NCBI RefSeq assembly: GCF_019635455.1
Contig: NZ_JAHBZJ010000010.1
Coordinates: 94,257 to 158,256, forward strand
Direction: 5' to 3'
DNA length: 64,000 nucleotides
Source: Sphingomonas sp.
GTDB taxonomy: Bacteria; Pseudomonadota; Alphaproteobacteria; Sphingomonadales; Sphingomonadaceae
Shown: positions 36,032 to 45,094 of the stretch, piece after piece
Numbering within the stretch: the stretch's first letter is position 1
Layout: the number at the start of each line of letters is the position of its first letter
The notes under the pieces: model-generated
Told to the model about the DNA's origin: nothing
Seen by the model: the letters and a program-made list of their open reading frames with translations, nothing else
The model's database searches: none
Program-made: the position numbers and the translations under genes

Positions 36032-37522
36032 CTATTCGGCGGCGGCCTCGGGCGCGAGCCAGCGCAGCCGCACGCCGCCGTCCGCGCCGGGACCGGAAGC
36101 GACCTGGGCCTTCACCCCCGCCTCGCCAAGCGTATCGACCACCGTCTGCGCGCCGGGACCCGCGACGCCAAGCGGCAGGTTGAGCCGCTGCGCCCCCCAG
36201 ACCGCCGTGGCGATCGCCGCCATGTCCGGCTTGCCGTCATCGTCCAGCGCGACCGGCGGCGGCGCGACCGGCGGCGGCACCAGCACCACCGTCCAGTCGG
36301 TCGCAGTCGCCGCCACGCGCGATTCGAGCGCGCGATAGGCGGCAAGGCCCGCACCGGGCAACACCGCGGCGGTCACCACCGCGCGGCGGGCATCGCGGTC
36401 GAGCAGCACCGCATCGCTCTTTACCCCGGCGACGAGCGCCAGCTGTTCCGCCGTTCGCGAGGCGAGGCGGTCGGCGGCGGTGACCCGCGCCGATTGCGCC
36501 GCGGCGACCTGTGCCGCCTCCGCCTGCGCACCGGTGCCGACGCGCACCTGTTCGAGCTGAACGGTGATCGGGCGACCGAGCAGGCGGGTGAGCGTGGTGG
36601 TGGCGGCGCGTTCGGCACTCGCGCTGACCGAGGGGGTCATCACGGTCGCGCTGACGCGGATCGGGTCGCTCTGATAATCGACATCGATCTGGCTGAGTCG
36701 CGCGCTGCCCTCGAACTCGCTGGTCACGACCTCGCGAATCTGGAGCGAAGCGCGCGCTTCCCAGCCGATCTGGACAAGGACCAGCCCCAGCGGCACCGCG
36801 AACGCGACCAGCGTGACCGTGATCAGGATCGTCTGGAGCACGGTCTGCTGCGGCGAGAGGTGCGAGCCAAAGCCATAAAGCCGGGCGATCACCGCCGCGG
36901 CCACCGCGATCGTCATCAGGTTGGTGAGGAACAGCCACAGCGATCCGGCAAAGACCGTCCAGTTCCAGGTCGCAAGCCCAAAGCCGATCACCGCGATCGG
37001 CGGCATCAGCGCGGTGGCGATCGCCACGCCCACCACCGTTCCGGCGCGGCCACGGATCATCGCATAGGCGCCGGCGAGCGCGGAAAAGAGCGCGACCAGC
37101 AGGTCGAACAGATTGGGCCGCGTGCGCGCGGCGATTTCCGGCGTCACATTCTGGATCGGCGAGAGCAGGACGATCAGCGCGGTGAACAGGATCGCCAGCA
37201 GCACGCCCGAGACGAGCGCGATCGAGGCGGTGCGGATCTCTTCGGAATCGAGCGTCGCCAGCCCGAACCCCAGGCCGATGATCGGCCCCATCAGCGGCGA
37301 GATCAGCATCGCGCCGATCACCACCGCCGGCGAGGACAGCAGCAGGCCGAGCACCGCGATGCCCGCCGACATCAGCGTCATGAAGGCGTAGCGACCGGAA
37401 AAACCCGCCTCGTCCCGCACCTTTTCGACGACGGAAACATGATCGACGGTCGCGACGACGTGCGTGCGCCACCATTGGATGACCGGATTGTCATGGGCCG
37501 ACAGCGTGATGCTCATCGACAT
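36032..37522 (-). CDS. DUF389 (TIGR00341-type) membrane protein
   Basis: Unknown function. 496 residues from ATG at 37522 (MSMSITL); ATG at 37516 is equally possible and has a better-spaced GAG. The N-terminal half is a block of six or so helices with the DUF389 signature MLISPLMGPIIGLGFGLAT and GVAIATALMPPIAVIGFGL. The C-terminal part from about residue 240 is soluble with strand-rich VTVMTPSVSASAER and a Pro/Val-rich segment. Divergent from nhaA, 113 bp between starts, sharing a control region. Confidence 0.85.
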   Translation of the reverse strand: MSMSITLSAHDNPVIQWWRTHVVATVDHVSVVEKVRDEAGFSGRYAFMTLMSAGIAVLGLLLSSPAVVIGAMLISPLMGPIIGLGFGLATLDSEEIRTASIALVSGVLLAILFTALIVLLSPIQNVTPEIAARTRPNLFDLLVALFSALAGAYAMIRGRAGTVVGVAIATALMPPIAVIGFGLATWNWTVFAGSLWLFLTNLMTIAVAAAVIARLYGFGSHLSPQQTVLQTILITVTLVAFAVPLGLVLVQIGWEARASLQIREVVTSEFEGSARLSQIDVDYQSDPIRVSATVMTPSVSASAERAATTTLTRLLGRPITVQLEQVRVGTGAQAEAAQVAAAQSARVTAADRLASRTAEQLALVAGVKSDAVLLDRDARRAVVTAAVLPGAGLAAYRALESRVAATATDWTVVLVPPPVAPPPVALDDDGKPDMAAIATAVWGAQRLNLPLGVAGPGAQTVVDTLGEAGVKAQVASGPGADGGVRLRWLAPEAAAE

Positions 37523-37635
37523 CGCTCTAGGGGCCGCGTCCGATCCGGGCAATGGCCGTCGCGCGACCGGGTTATCGTCCCGCCGGGGGTTGCGCGGTCG
37601 GCGCGAGCGGCTAGGTCGGGACGGCAAAGGGAGAC

Positions 37636-38895
37636 ATGATGGCCAAGAAATCGACCCGGACCACGGTTTCGGCGCTCCGCGACTTCGTGCAGAGCGAGGC
37701 GGCGGGCGGAATCGTCCTGATCGTCGCAGCGGCGCTGGCGATGCTGGTCGCCAACCTGCCGGGCATTTCCGAAAGCTATTTCCACCTGCTGCATGCCGAG
37801 ACCGGCCCGACGATCAGTTCGAAATACGGACCGATGACCGTGCATCTGTGGGTCAATGACGGGCTGATGGCGATCTTCTTCCTGTTCGTCGGGCTGGAGA
37901 TCAAGCGCGAGTTCGTCGATGGCCGGCTGGCCAGCTGGGAGCATCGGCGCCTGCCGGTGGTGGCGGCGGCGGCAGGCATGGTGGGGCCGGCGGTCGTCTA
38001 TCTCGCCATCACCGGCTTCAACGGTCCGCTGACCAATGGCTGGGCGATTCCGGCCGCGACCGACATCGCCTTTGCGATCGGCGTGCTGGCGCTGCTGGGC
38101 AGCCGCGCGCCGGCATCGCTCAAGCTGTTCCTGACCACGGTCGCGATCGTCGATGACATGGGTGCGGTGGCGATCATCGCGCTGGTCTATACCAAGGAGC
38201 TGGGATCGCTGGCGCTGGCGATGGGCGCGCTGGTGCTGGCGACGATGTATGTCCTCAACCGCAGCGGCGTGCGGCGGCTTTGGCCCTATCTGGGCCTGGG
38301 CCTGCTGCTCTGGTATTTCGTGTTTCTCTCCGGCGTCCATGCGACGATCGCCGGGGTGCTGACCGCGATGATGGTGCCGGTGACGAAGACGCCCGGCGCG
38401 CCCGATTCGGCCGAATCGCCGCTGCATGTGCTGGAACATGCGCTGGCCCCCTGGGTCGCGTATCTGATCGTGCCGCTGTTCGGCTTCGCCAATGCGGGGG
38501 TCAGCCTGAGCGGCATGTCGCCCGCCATCCTGCTCGCGCCGCTGCCGCTCGGCATCGCGGCGGGGCTGTTCGTGGGCAAGCAGGTCGGCATTTTCGGCAG
38601 CATCTGGGTGGCGCAACGTACCGGTTTCGCCAAGAAGCCGGGCGGAGCGAGCTGGACGCAGCTGTACGGCGTCGCGATCCTGGCCGGCATCGGCTTTACG
38701 ATGAGCCTGTTCATCGGCGGCCTCGCCTTCCCCGGTAACGAAGCGCTGATCGATGAAGTGAAGATCGGCGTGCTGAGCGGATCGGTGCTGTCGGCAATGC
38801 TGGGCTTTCTGGTGCTCCGCTTCGCGGCCACGAAAAAGGCCCCGCCGCGTGCGGAACCGGTCGGCGTGGCGGGAGACGTGCCGCCCCCCGCCTGA
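37636..38895 (+). CDS. nhaA: Na+/H+ antiporter NhaA
   Basis: Sodium-proton antiporter in the inner membrane. 419 residues with the transport Asp pair VDDMGAVAI (Asp173/Asp174), plus [15 protein letters not shown] (Asp143) and [12 protein letters not shown]-terminal [21 protein letters not shown] lies just before a double ATG (37636/37639), either of which could be used. Divergent from the DUF389 gene. Confidence 0.96.
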   Translation: MMAKKSTRTTVSALRDFVQSEAAGGIVLIVAAALAMLVANLPGISESYFHLLHAETGPTISSKYGPMTVHLWVNDGLMAIFFLFVGLEIKREFVDGRLASWEHRRLPVVAAAAGMVGPAVVYLAITGFNGPLTNGWAIPAATDIAFAIGVLALLGSRAPASLKLFLTTVAIVDDMGAVAIIALVYTKELGSLALAMGALVLATMYVLNRSGVRRLWPYLGLGLLLWYFVFLSGVHATIAGVLTAMMVPVTKTPGAPDSAESPLHVLEHALAPWVAYLIVPLFGFANAGVSLSGMSPAILLAPLPLGIAAGLFVGKQVGIFGSIWVAQRTGFAKKPGGASWTQLYGVAILAGIGFTMSLFIGGLAFPGNEALIDEVKIGVLSGSVLSAMLGFLVLRFAATKKAPPRAEPVGVAGDVPPPA

Positions 38896-39090
38896 ACGGC
38901 GCTCGCGACCCGTCGGTGCTCCTGAAGAGGCCCGGGCAGGCCGCGTCCGCGCGACCCCGCCGCCGCTTCATCGCGACGGGCATTGCCTGTTGCCAGCCAT
39001 CGACAGCGGCTGGGCGAACCGCGCGAGGGACGCGGTCGGCAGCGCCGCGATCCTGCGCCATCTGCGGACGATTCCGACGCCCGCATCGCC

Positions 39091-39127
39091 GAAACGAAAA
39101 AGGGCGGCGCCAAACCCGACGCCGCCC
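39091..39127 (-). terminator. Rho-independent terminator after etfBA
   Basis: Minus strand: GGGCGGCG ... CGCCGCCC (39127-39102, 8-bp stem, 10-nt loop) then TTTTTCGTTTC. It lies 22 bp after the etfA stop. The flanking stretch 38896-39090 contains no gene I can support. Confidence 0.88.
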
Positions 39128-39148
39128 GATTTCGCCGATCGCGATGCG

Positions 39149-40075
39149 TTACAGTTTCTCGGTGAGTTCCGGCACGACCTTGAAGAGGTCGCCGACCAGG
39201 CCGATGTCGGCGACCTGGAAGATGGGGGCGTCCTCGTCCTTGTTGATCGCGATGATCGTCTTGCTGTCCTTCATGCCCGCCAGATGCTGGATCGCGCCGG
39301 AAATGCCGATCGCGATGTACACCTCGGGCGCGACGATCTTGCCGGTCTGGCCGACCTGATAGTCGTTGGGGACATAGCCCGCATCGACCGCCGCGCGGCT
39401 CGCGCCGACGCCCGCGCCCAGCTTGTCCGCCAGCGGCTCGATCAGCGCATGGAAGTTCTCGCTGTTTTGCAGCGCGCGGCCGCCCGAGACGATCACCTTG
39501 GCGCTGGTCAGCTCGGGCCGTTCGCTCTTGGCGATCTCTGCGCCGACAAAGCTTGACAGGCCCTTGTCGCCGCCGCCCGAAACGCTTTCGACGCTGGCCG
39601 AGCCGCCTTCGGCCGCCGCCTTGTCAAAGGCGGTGCCGCGCACCGTCAGCACCTTCTTCGCGTCGGACGAGGTGACCGTCGCGATCGCGTTGCCGGCATA
39701 GATCGGGCGCGTGAAGCGATCGCCATCGATCCCGATCACCTCGCTGACCTGCATGACGTCGAGCAGCGCGGCGACGCGCGGGGCGATGTTCTTGCCCGTC
39801 GTCGTGGCGGGCGCGACGAACGCGTCATAGCCGCTCATCAGGTCGGCGATCAGCGGCGCGACATTCTCCGCCAGCCCATGGCCGTAAGCGGGATCGTCGG
39901 CCAGCAGCACCTTCGATACGCCGGCGATCCTGGCCGCCGCATCCGCCGCGCCCTTCGCGTTCTCGCCCGCGACCAGCGCGACCACATCGCCCAGCTTGCC
40001 CGCCGCGGTGACCGCGGCGAGCGTCGCGTCCTTCACCGAGGCATTGTCGTGTTCGACCCAGACCAGCACGCTCAT
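39149..40075 (-). CDS. etfA: Electron transfer flavoprotein alpha subunit
   Basis: With EtfB, accepts electrons from acyl-CoA and other dehydrogenases and passes them to ETF-ubiquinone oxidoreductase. 308 residues. The C-terminal FAD-binding block [29 protein letters not shown] and [29 protein letters not shown] is unmistakable. It overlaps etfB by 4 bp, the fixed etfBA order. A strong terminator follows. Confidence 0.98.
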   Translation of the reverse strand: MSVLVWVEHDNASVKDATLAAVTAAGKLGDVVALVAGENAKGAADAAARIAGVSKVLLADDPAYGHGLAENVAPLIADLMSGYDAFVAPATTTGKNIAPRVAALLDVMQVSEVIGIDGDRFTRPIYAGNAIATVTSSDAKKVLTVRGTAFDKAAAEGGSASVESVSGGGDKGLSSFVGAEIAKSERPELTSAKVIVSGGRALQNSENFHALIEPLADKLGAGVGASRAAVDAGYVPNDYQVGQTGKIVAPEVYIAIGISGAIQHLAGMKDSKTIIAINKDEDAPIFQVADIGLVGDLFKVVPELTEKL

Positions 40076-40821
40076 TTCGCAACTCCCAGTGCCTTCAGCT
40101 TGGCGACAAGCTCATCCACATCCGCAACCTTCACGCCGGCTGTCCGCTTGGCAGGCTCGGCAACGCTGACGACCGTCAGGCGCGGGGTCACATCGATGCC
40201 GTAATCGGCCGGCGTCTTTTGCGCGAGCGGCTTGCTCTTGGCCTTCATGATGTTGGGCAGCGAGGCGTAGCGCGGTTCGTTGAGGCGGAGATCGGTGGTG
40301 ACGATCGCCGGCGTCTTGAGCTTCACCGTTTCAAGGCCGCCATCGACTTCGCGCGTCACCTCGACGCTGTCGCCCGACAGCTCGACCTTGCTGGCGAACG
40401 TACCCTGGCCCCAGCCGAGCAGCGCGCCGAGCATCTGGCCGGTCTGGTTGTTGTCGTCGTCGATCGCCTGCTTGCCCAGGATCACCAGCCCCGGCTCTTC
40501 CTCCTGCGCGACCTTGGCGAGCAATTTCGCAACGCCGAGCGGCTCGACCTTTTCCTCCGAAACGATCAGGATCGCGCGGTCGGCACCCATGGCAAGCGCG
40601 GTGCGCAGCGTTTCCTGCGCCTTCGCCTCACCGATCGAGACGACGACGATCTCACTCGCCACGCCCTTTTCCTTCAGGCGGATCGCCTCTTCCACGGCGA
40701 TCTCGTCAAACGGGTTCATGCTCATCTTGACGTTCGCGAGGTCCACCCCCGTCCCGTCCGCCTTCACCCGTGGCTTCACATTATAGTCAAGCACCCGCTT
40801 GACCGGCACCAGCACTTTCAT
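40072..40821 (-). CDS. etfB: Electron transfer flavoprotein beta subunit
   Basis: AMP-binding ETF subunit, 249 residues from ATG at 40821 with GGAGG upstream. Blocks: [73 protein letters not shown] and MKAKSKPL. The longer frame to 40890 has no family support. Divergence to other genes leaves the promoter in 40822-40940. Confidence 0.97.
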   Translation of the reverse strand: MKVLVPVKRVLDYNVKPRVKADGTGVDLANVKMSMNPFDEIAVEEAIRLKEKGVASEIVVVSIGEAKAQETLRTALAMGADRAILIVSEEKVEPLGVAKLLAKVAQEEEPGLVILGKQAIDDDNNQTGQMLGALLGWGQGTFASKVELSGDSVEVTREVDGGLETVKLKTPAIVTTDLRLNEPRYASLPNIMKAKSKPLAQKTPADYGIDVTPRLTVVSVAEPAKRTAGVKVADVDELVAKLKALGVAK

Positions 40822-40943
40822 CGCTTCCTCCGCTCCATCGCGTCGTTTTGCAGTTTCGAGTCTGCGTTTCTCTAAGTCGTTTCCGGGCATTTTCGCAAGT
40901 CCGGTATGGCAAACACCGGCGCCGTAACGTCATGCCCGCAAAC

Positions 40944-40982
40944 AAAAAGGGGGCCAGGACGCGAAACGCCCCGGCCCCCTTT
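40944..40982 (-). terminator. Rho-independent terminator after sucC
   Basis: Minus strand AAAGGGGGCC ... GGCCCCCTTT (10-bp stem, loop about 17 nt) followed by TTGTTT, 24 bp past the sucC stop. Clear terminator. Confidence 0.88.
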
Positions 40983-41006
40983 CAATGGGGTTCGAATGCG
41001 CGACGA

Positions 41007-42206
41007 TCAAGCAGCCTGCTTGACCTCCGCCACGATCTTGCGCGCGGCGTCACCCAGATCGTTCGCCGGCACGATCGCCAGACCCGAATTGGCGAGGATG
41101 GCCTTGCCCTCCTCGACATTGGTGCCTTCGAGGCGAACCACCAGCGGGACCGACAGGTTCACTTCCTTCGCGGCGGCGACGATGCCCTCCGCGATGATGT
41201 CGCACTTCATGATCCCGCCAAAGATGTTGACCAGAATGCCCTTCACCGCCGGGTCGGCAAGGATGATCTTGAACGCCGCGGTGACCTTTTCCTTCGACGC
41301 GCCGCCGCCGACGTCGAGGAAGTTGGCCGGGAACATGCCGTTCAATTTGATGATGTCCATCGTCGCCATGGCAAGACCGGCGCCGTTGACCATGCAGCCG
41401 ATATCGCCGTCGAGCTTGATATAGGCGAGGTCGTACTTGCTCGCCTCCAGCTCGGCCGGATCCTCCTCGGTCTCGTCGCGCAGCTCGGCCAGGTCCTTGT
41501 GGCGGAACATCGCGTTGCCGTCGAAGCCGACCTTGGCGTCGAGGACGAGCAGATTGCCCTGTTCGGTCAGCGCCAGCGGATTGATCTCGATCTGCGCGGA
41601 GTCGGTGGCCAGGAACGCGTCGTAGAGCGACTTGGCGACCTTTGCCGCCTGCTTGCTCTGGTCGCCGGTCAGGCCCAGCGCGGCGGCGACGGTGCGCCCG
41701 TGATGCGGCATGAAGCCGGTCGCCGGATCGACATCGAAGGTGTGGATCTTTTCGGGGGTCGAATGGGCGACCTCCTCAATGTCCATCCCGCCCTCGGTCG
41801 AGACGACGAAGGCGACGCGACCGGTGGCGCGATCGACCAGCAGCGCGAGGTAGAATTCCTGCGCGATATCGGCGCCGTCCGTGATGTAGAGGCGATTGAC
41901 CTGCTTGCCCGCCTCACCGGTCTGCACCGTGACCAGCGTGTTGCCCAGCATGTCGGTGGCGTGGGCGCGCACCTCGTCCAGGCTGAAGGCGAGGCGAACG
42001 CCGCCCTTCGCATCCGGACCCAGTTCCTTGAACTTGCCCTTGCCGCGCCCGCCGGCGTGGATCTGGGACTTCACGACGTAAAGCGGCCCGGGCAGCTTCT
42101 TTGCGGCCTCGACCGCCTCTTCGACGGTGAAGGCGGGAAAGCCGGCGGCGACCGGCGCGCCATATTTGGCGAGCAGTTCCTTGGCCTGATATTCGTGAAT
42201 GTTCAT
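41007..42206 (-). CDS. sucC: Succinyl-CoA synthetase beta subunit
   Basis: TCA-cycle ADP-forming succinyl-CoA ligase, 399 residues from ATG at 42206 ([22 protein letters not shown]). The ATP-grasp region includes [16 protein letters not shown]; the CoA-ligase C-domain has [20 protein letters not shown]. sucD is not adjacent, and the terminator right after sucC shows it is transcribed apart. That separation is unusual, because sucC and sucD normally form one operon. Confidence 0.97.
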   Translation of the reverse strand: MNIHEYQAKELLAKYGAPVAAGFPAFTVEEAVEAAKKLPGPLYVVKSQIHAGGRGKGKFKELGPDAKGGVRLAFSLDEVRAHATDMLGNTLVTVQTGEAGKQVNRLYITDGADIAQEFYLALLVDRATGRVAFVVSTEGGMDIEEVAHSTPEKIHTFDVDPATGFMPHHGRTVAAALGLTGDQSKQAAKVAKSLYDAFLATDSAQIEINPLALTEQGNLLVLDAKVGFDGNAMFRHKDLAELRDETEEDPAELEASKYDLAYIKLDGDIGCMVNGAGLAMATMDIIKLNGMFPANFLDVGGGASKEKVTAAFKIILADPAVKGILVNIFGGIMKCDIIAEGIVAAAKEVNLSVPLVVRLEGTNVEEGKAILANSGLAIVPANDLGDAARKIVAEVKQAA

Positions 42207-42314
42207 GAAGCAGCCCTTTGCGTTGCAGCAAAATCCGCGCCGCTTAAGCACAGGGCCGCGCGGGAATCAAATCATGTGTGATTGGAATTGCGACGCAATC
42301 TCAATAACGCCTGG

Positions 42315-42614
42315 TCAGCGCGCGAGGCCCGTCGCGCACAGCGCCCCGGAACTCGACGTCACCGCCAGGATTTCCGGATCGCCCAGCGCCCGCACGCGAT
42401 GCAGGAACCGGTCGAGCGATTCGGCCCCGCCCGCACGGGGAAGATCGGCGATGCGCATCAGCTGATTGAGGCTGAGGCGATCGACCATCCGTCCGGCCAT
42501 GCACGCGGCGAGCGGGCGCGGCAGACCGGCATTGACCAGGCCGGCGCGCAGCCGCGCCTCCGGCACCGCACAGCCGGCGAGCAGGAGCATGACGAGAAGA
42601 GGTGCGCTTCGCAT
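42315..42614 (-). CDS. Small hypothetical lipoprotein
   Basis: 99 residues; signal peptide MRSAPLLVMLLLAGC with lipobox LAGC, so probably an outer-membrane lipoprotein. The remainder (RLRAGLVNAGLPRPLAACMAGRM, LSLNQLMRIADLPRAGG) has the helical look of small sphingomonad proteins; no family recognised. Two later Cys may form a disulfide. It lies 108 bp upstream of sucC in the same direction. Confidence 0.65.
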   Translation of the reverse strand: MRSAPLLVMLLLAGCAVPEARLRAGLVNAGLPRPLAACMAGRMVDRLSLNQLMRIADLPRAGGAESLDRFLHRVRALGDPEILAVTSSSGALCATGLAR

Positions 42615-42636
42615 GCCGCGTCGCTATAGCGCCGCC

Positions 42637-43140
42637 ATGCACCCCGCAATCGGTATCGCGCTGTTCGTCGGCACCGTCGCCTTCATGGAGGGCGTCGCCT
42701 ATGTCGCCCATCGCTGGATCATGCACGGGCCGGGCTGGTTCCTGCACAAGAGCCATCATGTGCCGCGCACCGGCAATTGGGAATTGAACGACCTCTATGC
42801 CGTGATCTTCGCGGTGCCGTCCTTCGTGCTGCTGCTGGGCGGCGTGCAACTGGGCTGGTGGCCCGGATGTACCTGGATCGGCGCGGGCATCGCCGCCTAT
42901 GGGGCGATCTATTTCGGGTTTCACGACGTGATCGTTCACCGGCGGGTGAACCACCGCTACATCCCGCGCTCCGCCTATATGAAGCGGATCGTCCAGGCGC
43001 ACCGGCTGCATCATGCGGTGGAGACGAAACACGGCACCGTCAGCTTCGGCTTCCTGTGGGCGCCGGCGCCGGAGACGCTCAAGGCGCGGTTGAATGCCGG
43101 CGGCAATCAGGGGGTACGCGGCCCGCGCGGCGGGCGATGA
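42637..43140 (+). CDS. crtZ: Beta-carotene hydroxylase
   Basis: Non-heme di-iron membrane hydroxylase adding 3-OH groups to carotenoid rings (zeaxanthin/nostoxanthin route). 167 residues from ATG at 42637. The His-cluster motifs of the fatty-acid-hydroxylase type are visible: AHRWIMHGPGW...HKSHH, FHDVIVHRRVNHR and QAHRLHHA. Four hydrophobic segments. It overlaps the following TSUP gene by 4 bp (ATGA). Carotenoid genes are characteristic of yellow Sphingomonas. Confidence 0.95.
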   Translation: MHPAIGIALFVGTVAFMEGVAYVAHRWIMHGPGWFLHKSHHVPRTGNWELNDLYAVIFAVPSFVLLLGGVQLGWWPGCTWIGAGIAAYGAIYFGFHDVIVHRRVNHRYIPRSAYMKRIVQAHRLHHAVETKHGTVSFGFLWAPAPETLKARLNAGGNQGVRGPRGGR

Positions 43141-43883
43141 TCGCCGATCCGTTCTTCTATGCGCTGGCGGTGCCGGCGGTGGTGCTGCTGGGCCTGTCAA
43201 AGGGCGGGTTCGCCGGGATGGGCGCCCTGTCGCTGCCGATGATCGCCTTTGCGATCGATCCGGTGCGGGCGGCGGCGATCCTGCTGCCGATCCTGATCGT
43301 CCAGGATGTGGTGGGCGTATGGGCGTTCCGGCGATCGGTGGACGGCTATGTGCTCGGCTGGACGCTGGCGGGGGCGGTGATCGGCATCGCCATCGGCTAT
43401 CTGTTCGCGGCAAGCGTGCCGGCGGCGCTGGTGCTGGCGGCGGTCGGCGCGATCTCGGTCCTGTTCGGCGCATTCCGGCTGTGGCGCGACCGGATGGGGC
43501 CGGCGGCGGCGTCCGATTCGCCGGGATGGATCGGCGCGCTGTTCGGCATCGCCTCGGGCTTCACCAGTCAGATCGCCCATGCCGGCCAGCCGCCGTGGCA
43601 GCTATGGGTGCTGCCGCGCCGGCTGTCGCGCGACATGCTGGTCGGCACGACAGCGGTGTATTTTGCGCTGGTGAACTGGATCAAGGTGCCGGCCTATCTG
43701 GCGCTCGGCCAGTTCACGCGCGAAAATCTGTTGACCGCCGGGGCGCTGATGCCGGTGGCGATCCTGTCGACCATGGCGGGGGTGTGGCTGGTCCGGCGGG
43801 TGTCGCCGGAGCGGTTCTACACCGCGATCTACTGGCTGATGATCGGGGTCGGCATCGTGCTGATCTGGAAAGCGGTGGCGTAG
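43137..43883 (+). CDS. TSUP (TauE/SafE) family membrane permease
   Basis: Putative sulfite/organosulfur anion exporter of the TauE/SafE/YfcA type, 248 residues, about eight helices. Two copies of the family pattern: LSKGGFAGMGALSLPMIAFAI and the second half GIASGFTSQIAHAGQPPWQLWVLPRRL. The ATG is coupled to crtZ by ATGA overlap, so it is expressed with a carotenoid hydroxylase. Family is sure; substrate is unknown. Confidence 0.9.
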   Translation: MIADPFFYALAVPAVVLLGLSKGGFAGMGALSLPMIAFAIDPVRAAAILLPILIVQDVVGVWAFRRSVDGYVLGWTLAGAVIGIAIGYLFAASVPAALVLAAVGAISVLFGAFRLWRDRMGPAAASDSPGWIGALFGIASGFTSQIAHAGQPPWQLWVLPRRLSRDMLVGTTAVYFALVNWIKVPAYLALGQFTRENLLTAGALMPVAILSTMAGVWLVRRVSPERFYTAIYWLMIGVGIVLIWKAVA

Positions 43884-43894
43884 GGTCCGCTCAT

Positions 43895-43910
43895 GCGGCG
43901 GCGCCGCCGC
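43895..43910. terminator. GC palindrome between convergent TSUP and prs genes
   Basis: A perfect 16-bp palindrome GCGGCGGC/GCCGCCGC in the 39-bp convergent spacer. No T tract on either side. It may act as a bidirectional transcript end but is not convincing as an intrinsic terminator. Confidence 0.35.
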
Positions 43911-43922
43911 CGCGCCACGCGC

Positions 43923-44858
43923 TCAGTCGAACAAGCTCGACACCGAACTTTCGTCGGCGATGCGGCGAATCGCCTCGGCCAGCAGCGGCGCGATGGTGAG
44001 GTGGCGAATCCGCTGCGCCTGATCGACGATATTGTGGTTGCCGATCGAATCGGTGATGACCAGTTCCTTCAGCAAGGATCCGTCCACGCGCGCGACCGCG
44101 CCGCCCGACAGCACGCCATGGGTGCAATAGGCGACGACATCCTCCGCCCCCGCCTCCTTCAGCGCGGCGGCGGCGTTGCACAGCGTGCCGGCCGAATCGA
44201 CGATATCGTCGATCAGCACGCAAAAGCGGCCGGATACGTCGCCGATGATGTTCATCACCTCCGATTCGCCGGCCCGTTCGCGACGTTTATCGACGATCGC
44301 CAGCGGGGCGTTGTCGAGGCGCTTGGCCAGCGCGCGCGCGCGCACCACGCCGCCGACATCGGGCGAGACGACCATCAGATTCTTGTCGGAGAAACGCGCC
44401 TTGATATCCTCGCTCATCACCGGGGCGGCGAAGAGATTGTCGGTCGGAATGTCGAAAAAGCCCTGGATCTGCCCGGCATGGAGATCGACGGACAGGACCC
44501 GGTCGGCCCCCGCCTTGGTGATGAGGTTGGCCACCAGCTTTGCCGAGATCGGCGTGCGCGGCCCGGGTTTGCGATCCTGGCGCGCATAGCCGAAATAGGG
44601 GAGGACGGCGGTGATCCGCTTGGCCGAGGCGCGCTTGCACGCATCGATGCAGATCAGCAGCTCCATCAGATTGTCGTTCGCCGGATAGCTGGTCGATTGC
44701 AGCAGGAACACATCCTCGCCCCGAACATTCTCGAGGATCTCGACGAAAATCTCTTCATCGGCGAAGCGGCGCACATTCGCCTGGGTCAGCGGGATTTCGA
44801 GATAGGAGGCGATCGCCTGGGCGAGCGGCAGATTCGAATTGCCGGCCATCAGTTTCAT
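43923..44858 (-). CDS. prs: Ribose-phosphate pyrophosphokinase
   Basis: Makes PRPP from ribose 5-phosphate and ATP for purine, pyrimidine, His and Trp synthesis. 311 residues. Blocks: [67 protein letters not shown] and the PRPP loop [17 protein letters not shown]. Start at 44858. Divergent from the bkd operon with a 236-bp control region. Confidence 0.97.
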   Translation of the reverse strand: MKLMAGNSNLPLAQAIASYLEIPLTQANVRRFADEEIFVEILENVRGEDVFLLQSTSYPANDNLMELLICIDACKRASAKRITAVLPYFGYARQDRKPGPRTPISAKLVANLITKAGADRVLSVDLHAGQIQGFFDIPTDNLFAAPVMSEDIKARFSDKNLMVVSPDVGGVVRARALAKRLDNAPLAIVDKRRERAGESEVMNIIGDVSGRFCVLIDDIVDSAGTLCNAAAALKEAGAEDVVAYCTHGVLSGGAVARVDGSLLKELVITDSIGNHNIVDQAQRIRHLTIAPLLAEAIRRIADESSVSSLFD

Positions 44859-44980
44859 GTGACGTGCGCTCCCTGCTCCGCGGAAGCGTCCCCCTTAGGG
44901 ACGGCATCGCCGTGGGGGAAGGGGGCGATTCGTTTACTTGCGGTGGAGCAGGGTGCGAGAAGAAGGTAACATTCGATTCA

Positions 44981-44997
44981 GGACAGCGTTGCTGTCC
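44981..44997. promoter_or_regulatory. Candidate operator, perfect inverted repeat
   Basis: GGACAGC-GTT-GCTGTCC, a perfect 7-3-7 palindrome in the prs/bkd divergent spacer. Such a symmetrical site in a branched-chain dehydrogenase promoter is a plausible regulator-binding site (Lrp/BkdR-type regulators are known elsewhere). No -10/-35 is convincing next to it. Inference. Confidence 0.4.
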
Positions 44998-45029
44998 CAT
45001 CTCGACTCGCGCTTTGAAAGATTATAACA

Positions 45030-45079
45030 GGGGCCTGAAATACTATTCCGTGCGTTCAGGTGACACGGAAGGCCCCTTT
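45030..45079 (+). promoter_or_regulatory. Structured leader upstream of bkdA1
   Basis: GGGGCC (45030-45035) pairs with GGCCCC (45071-45076); inside, TTCCGTG (45046-45052) pairs with CACGGAA (45064-45070), with a 10-nt 5' bulge. The stem ends in TTT, 8 nt before the GGAGAGAGC ribosome site. This could be a leader hairpin or weak attenuator; it is also consistent with a hairpin in DNA over a promoter. Confidence 0.45.
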
Positions 45080-45094
45080 GACGCTGGAGAGAGC

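Noticed and set aside
38896..39090. Possible small gene between nhaA and the etf terminator
   Set aside because: All frames are Arg/Ala/Pro-rich without a start context; treated as intergenic.
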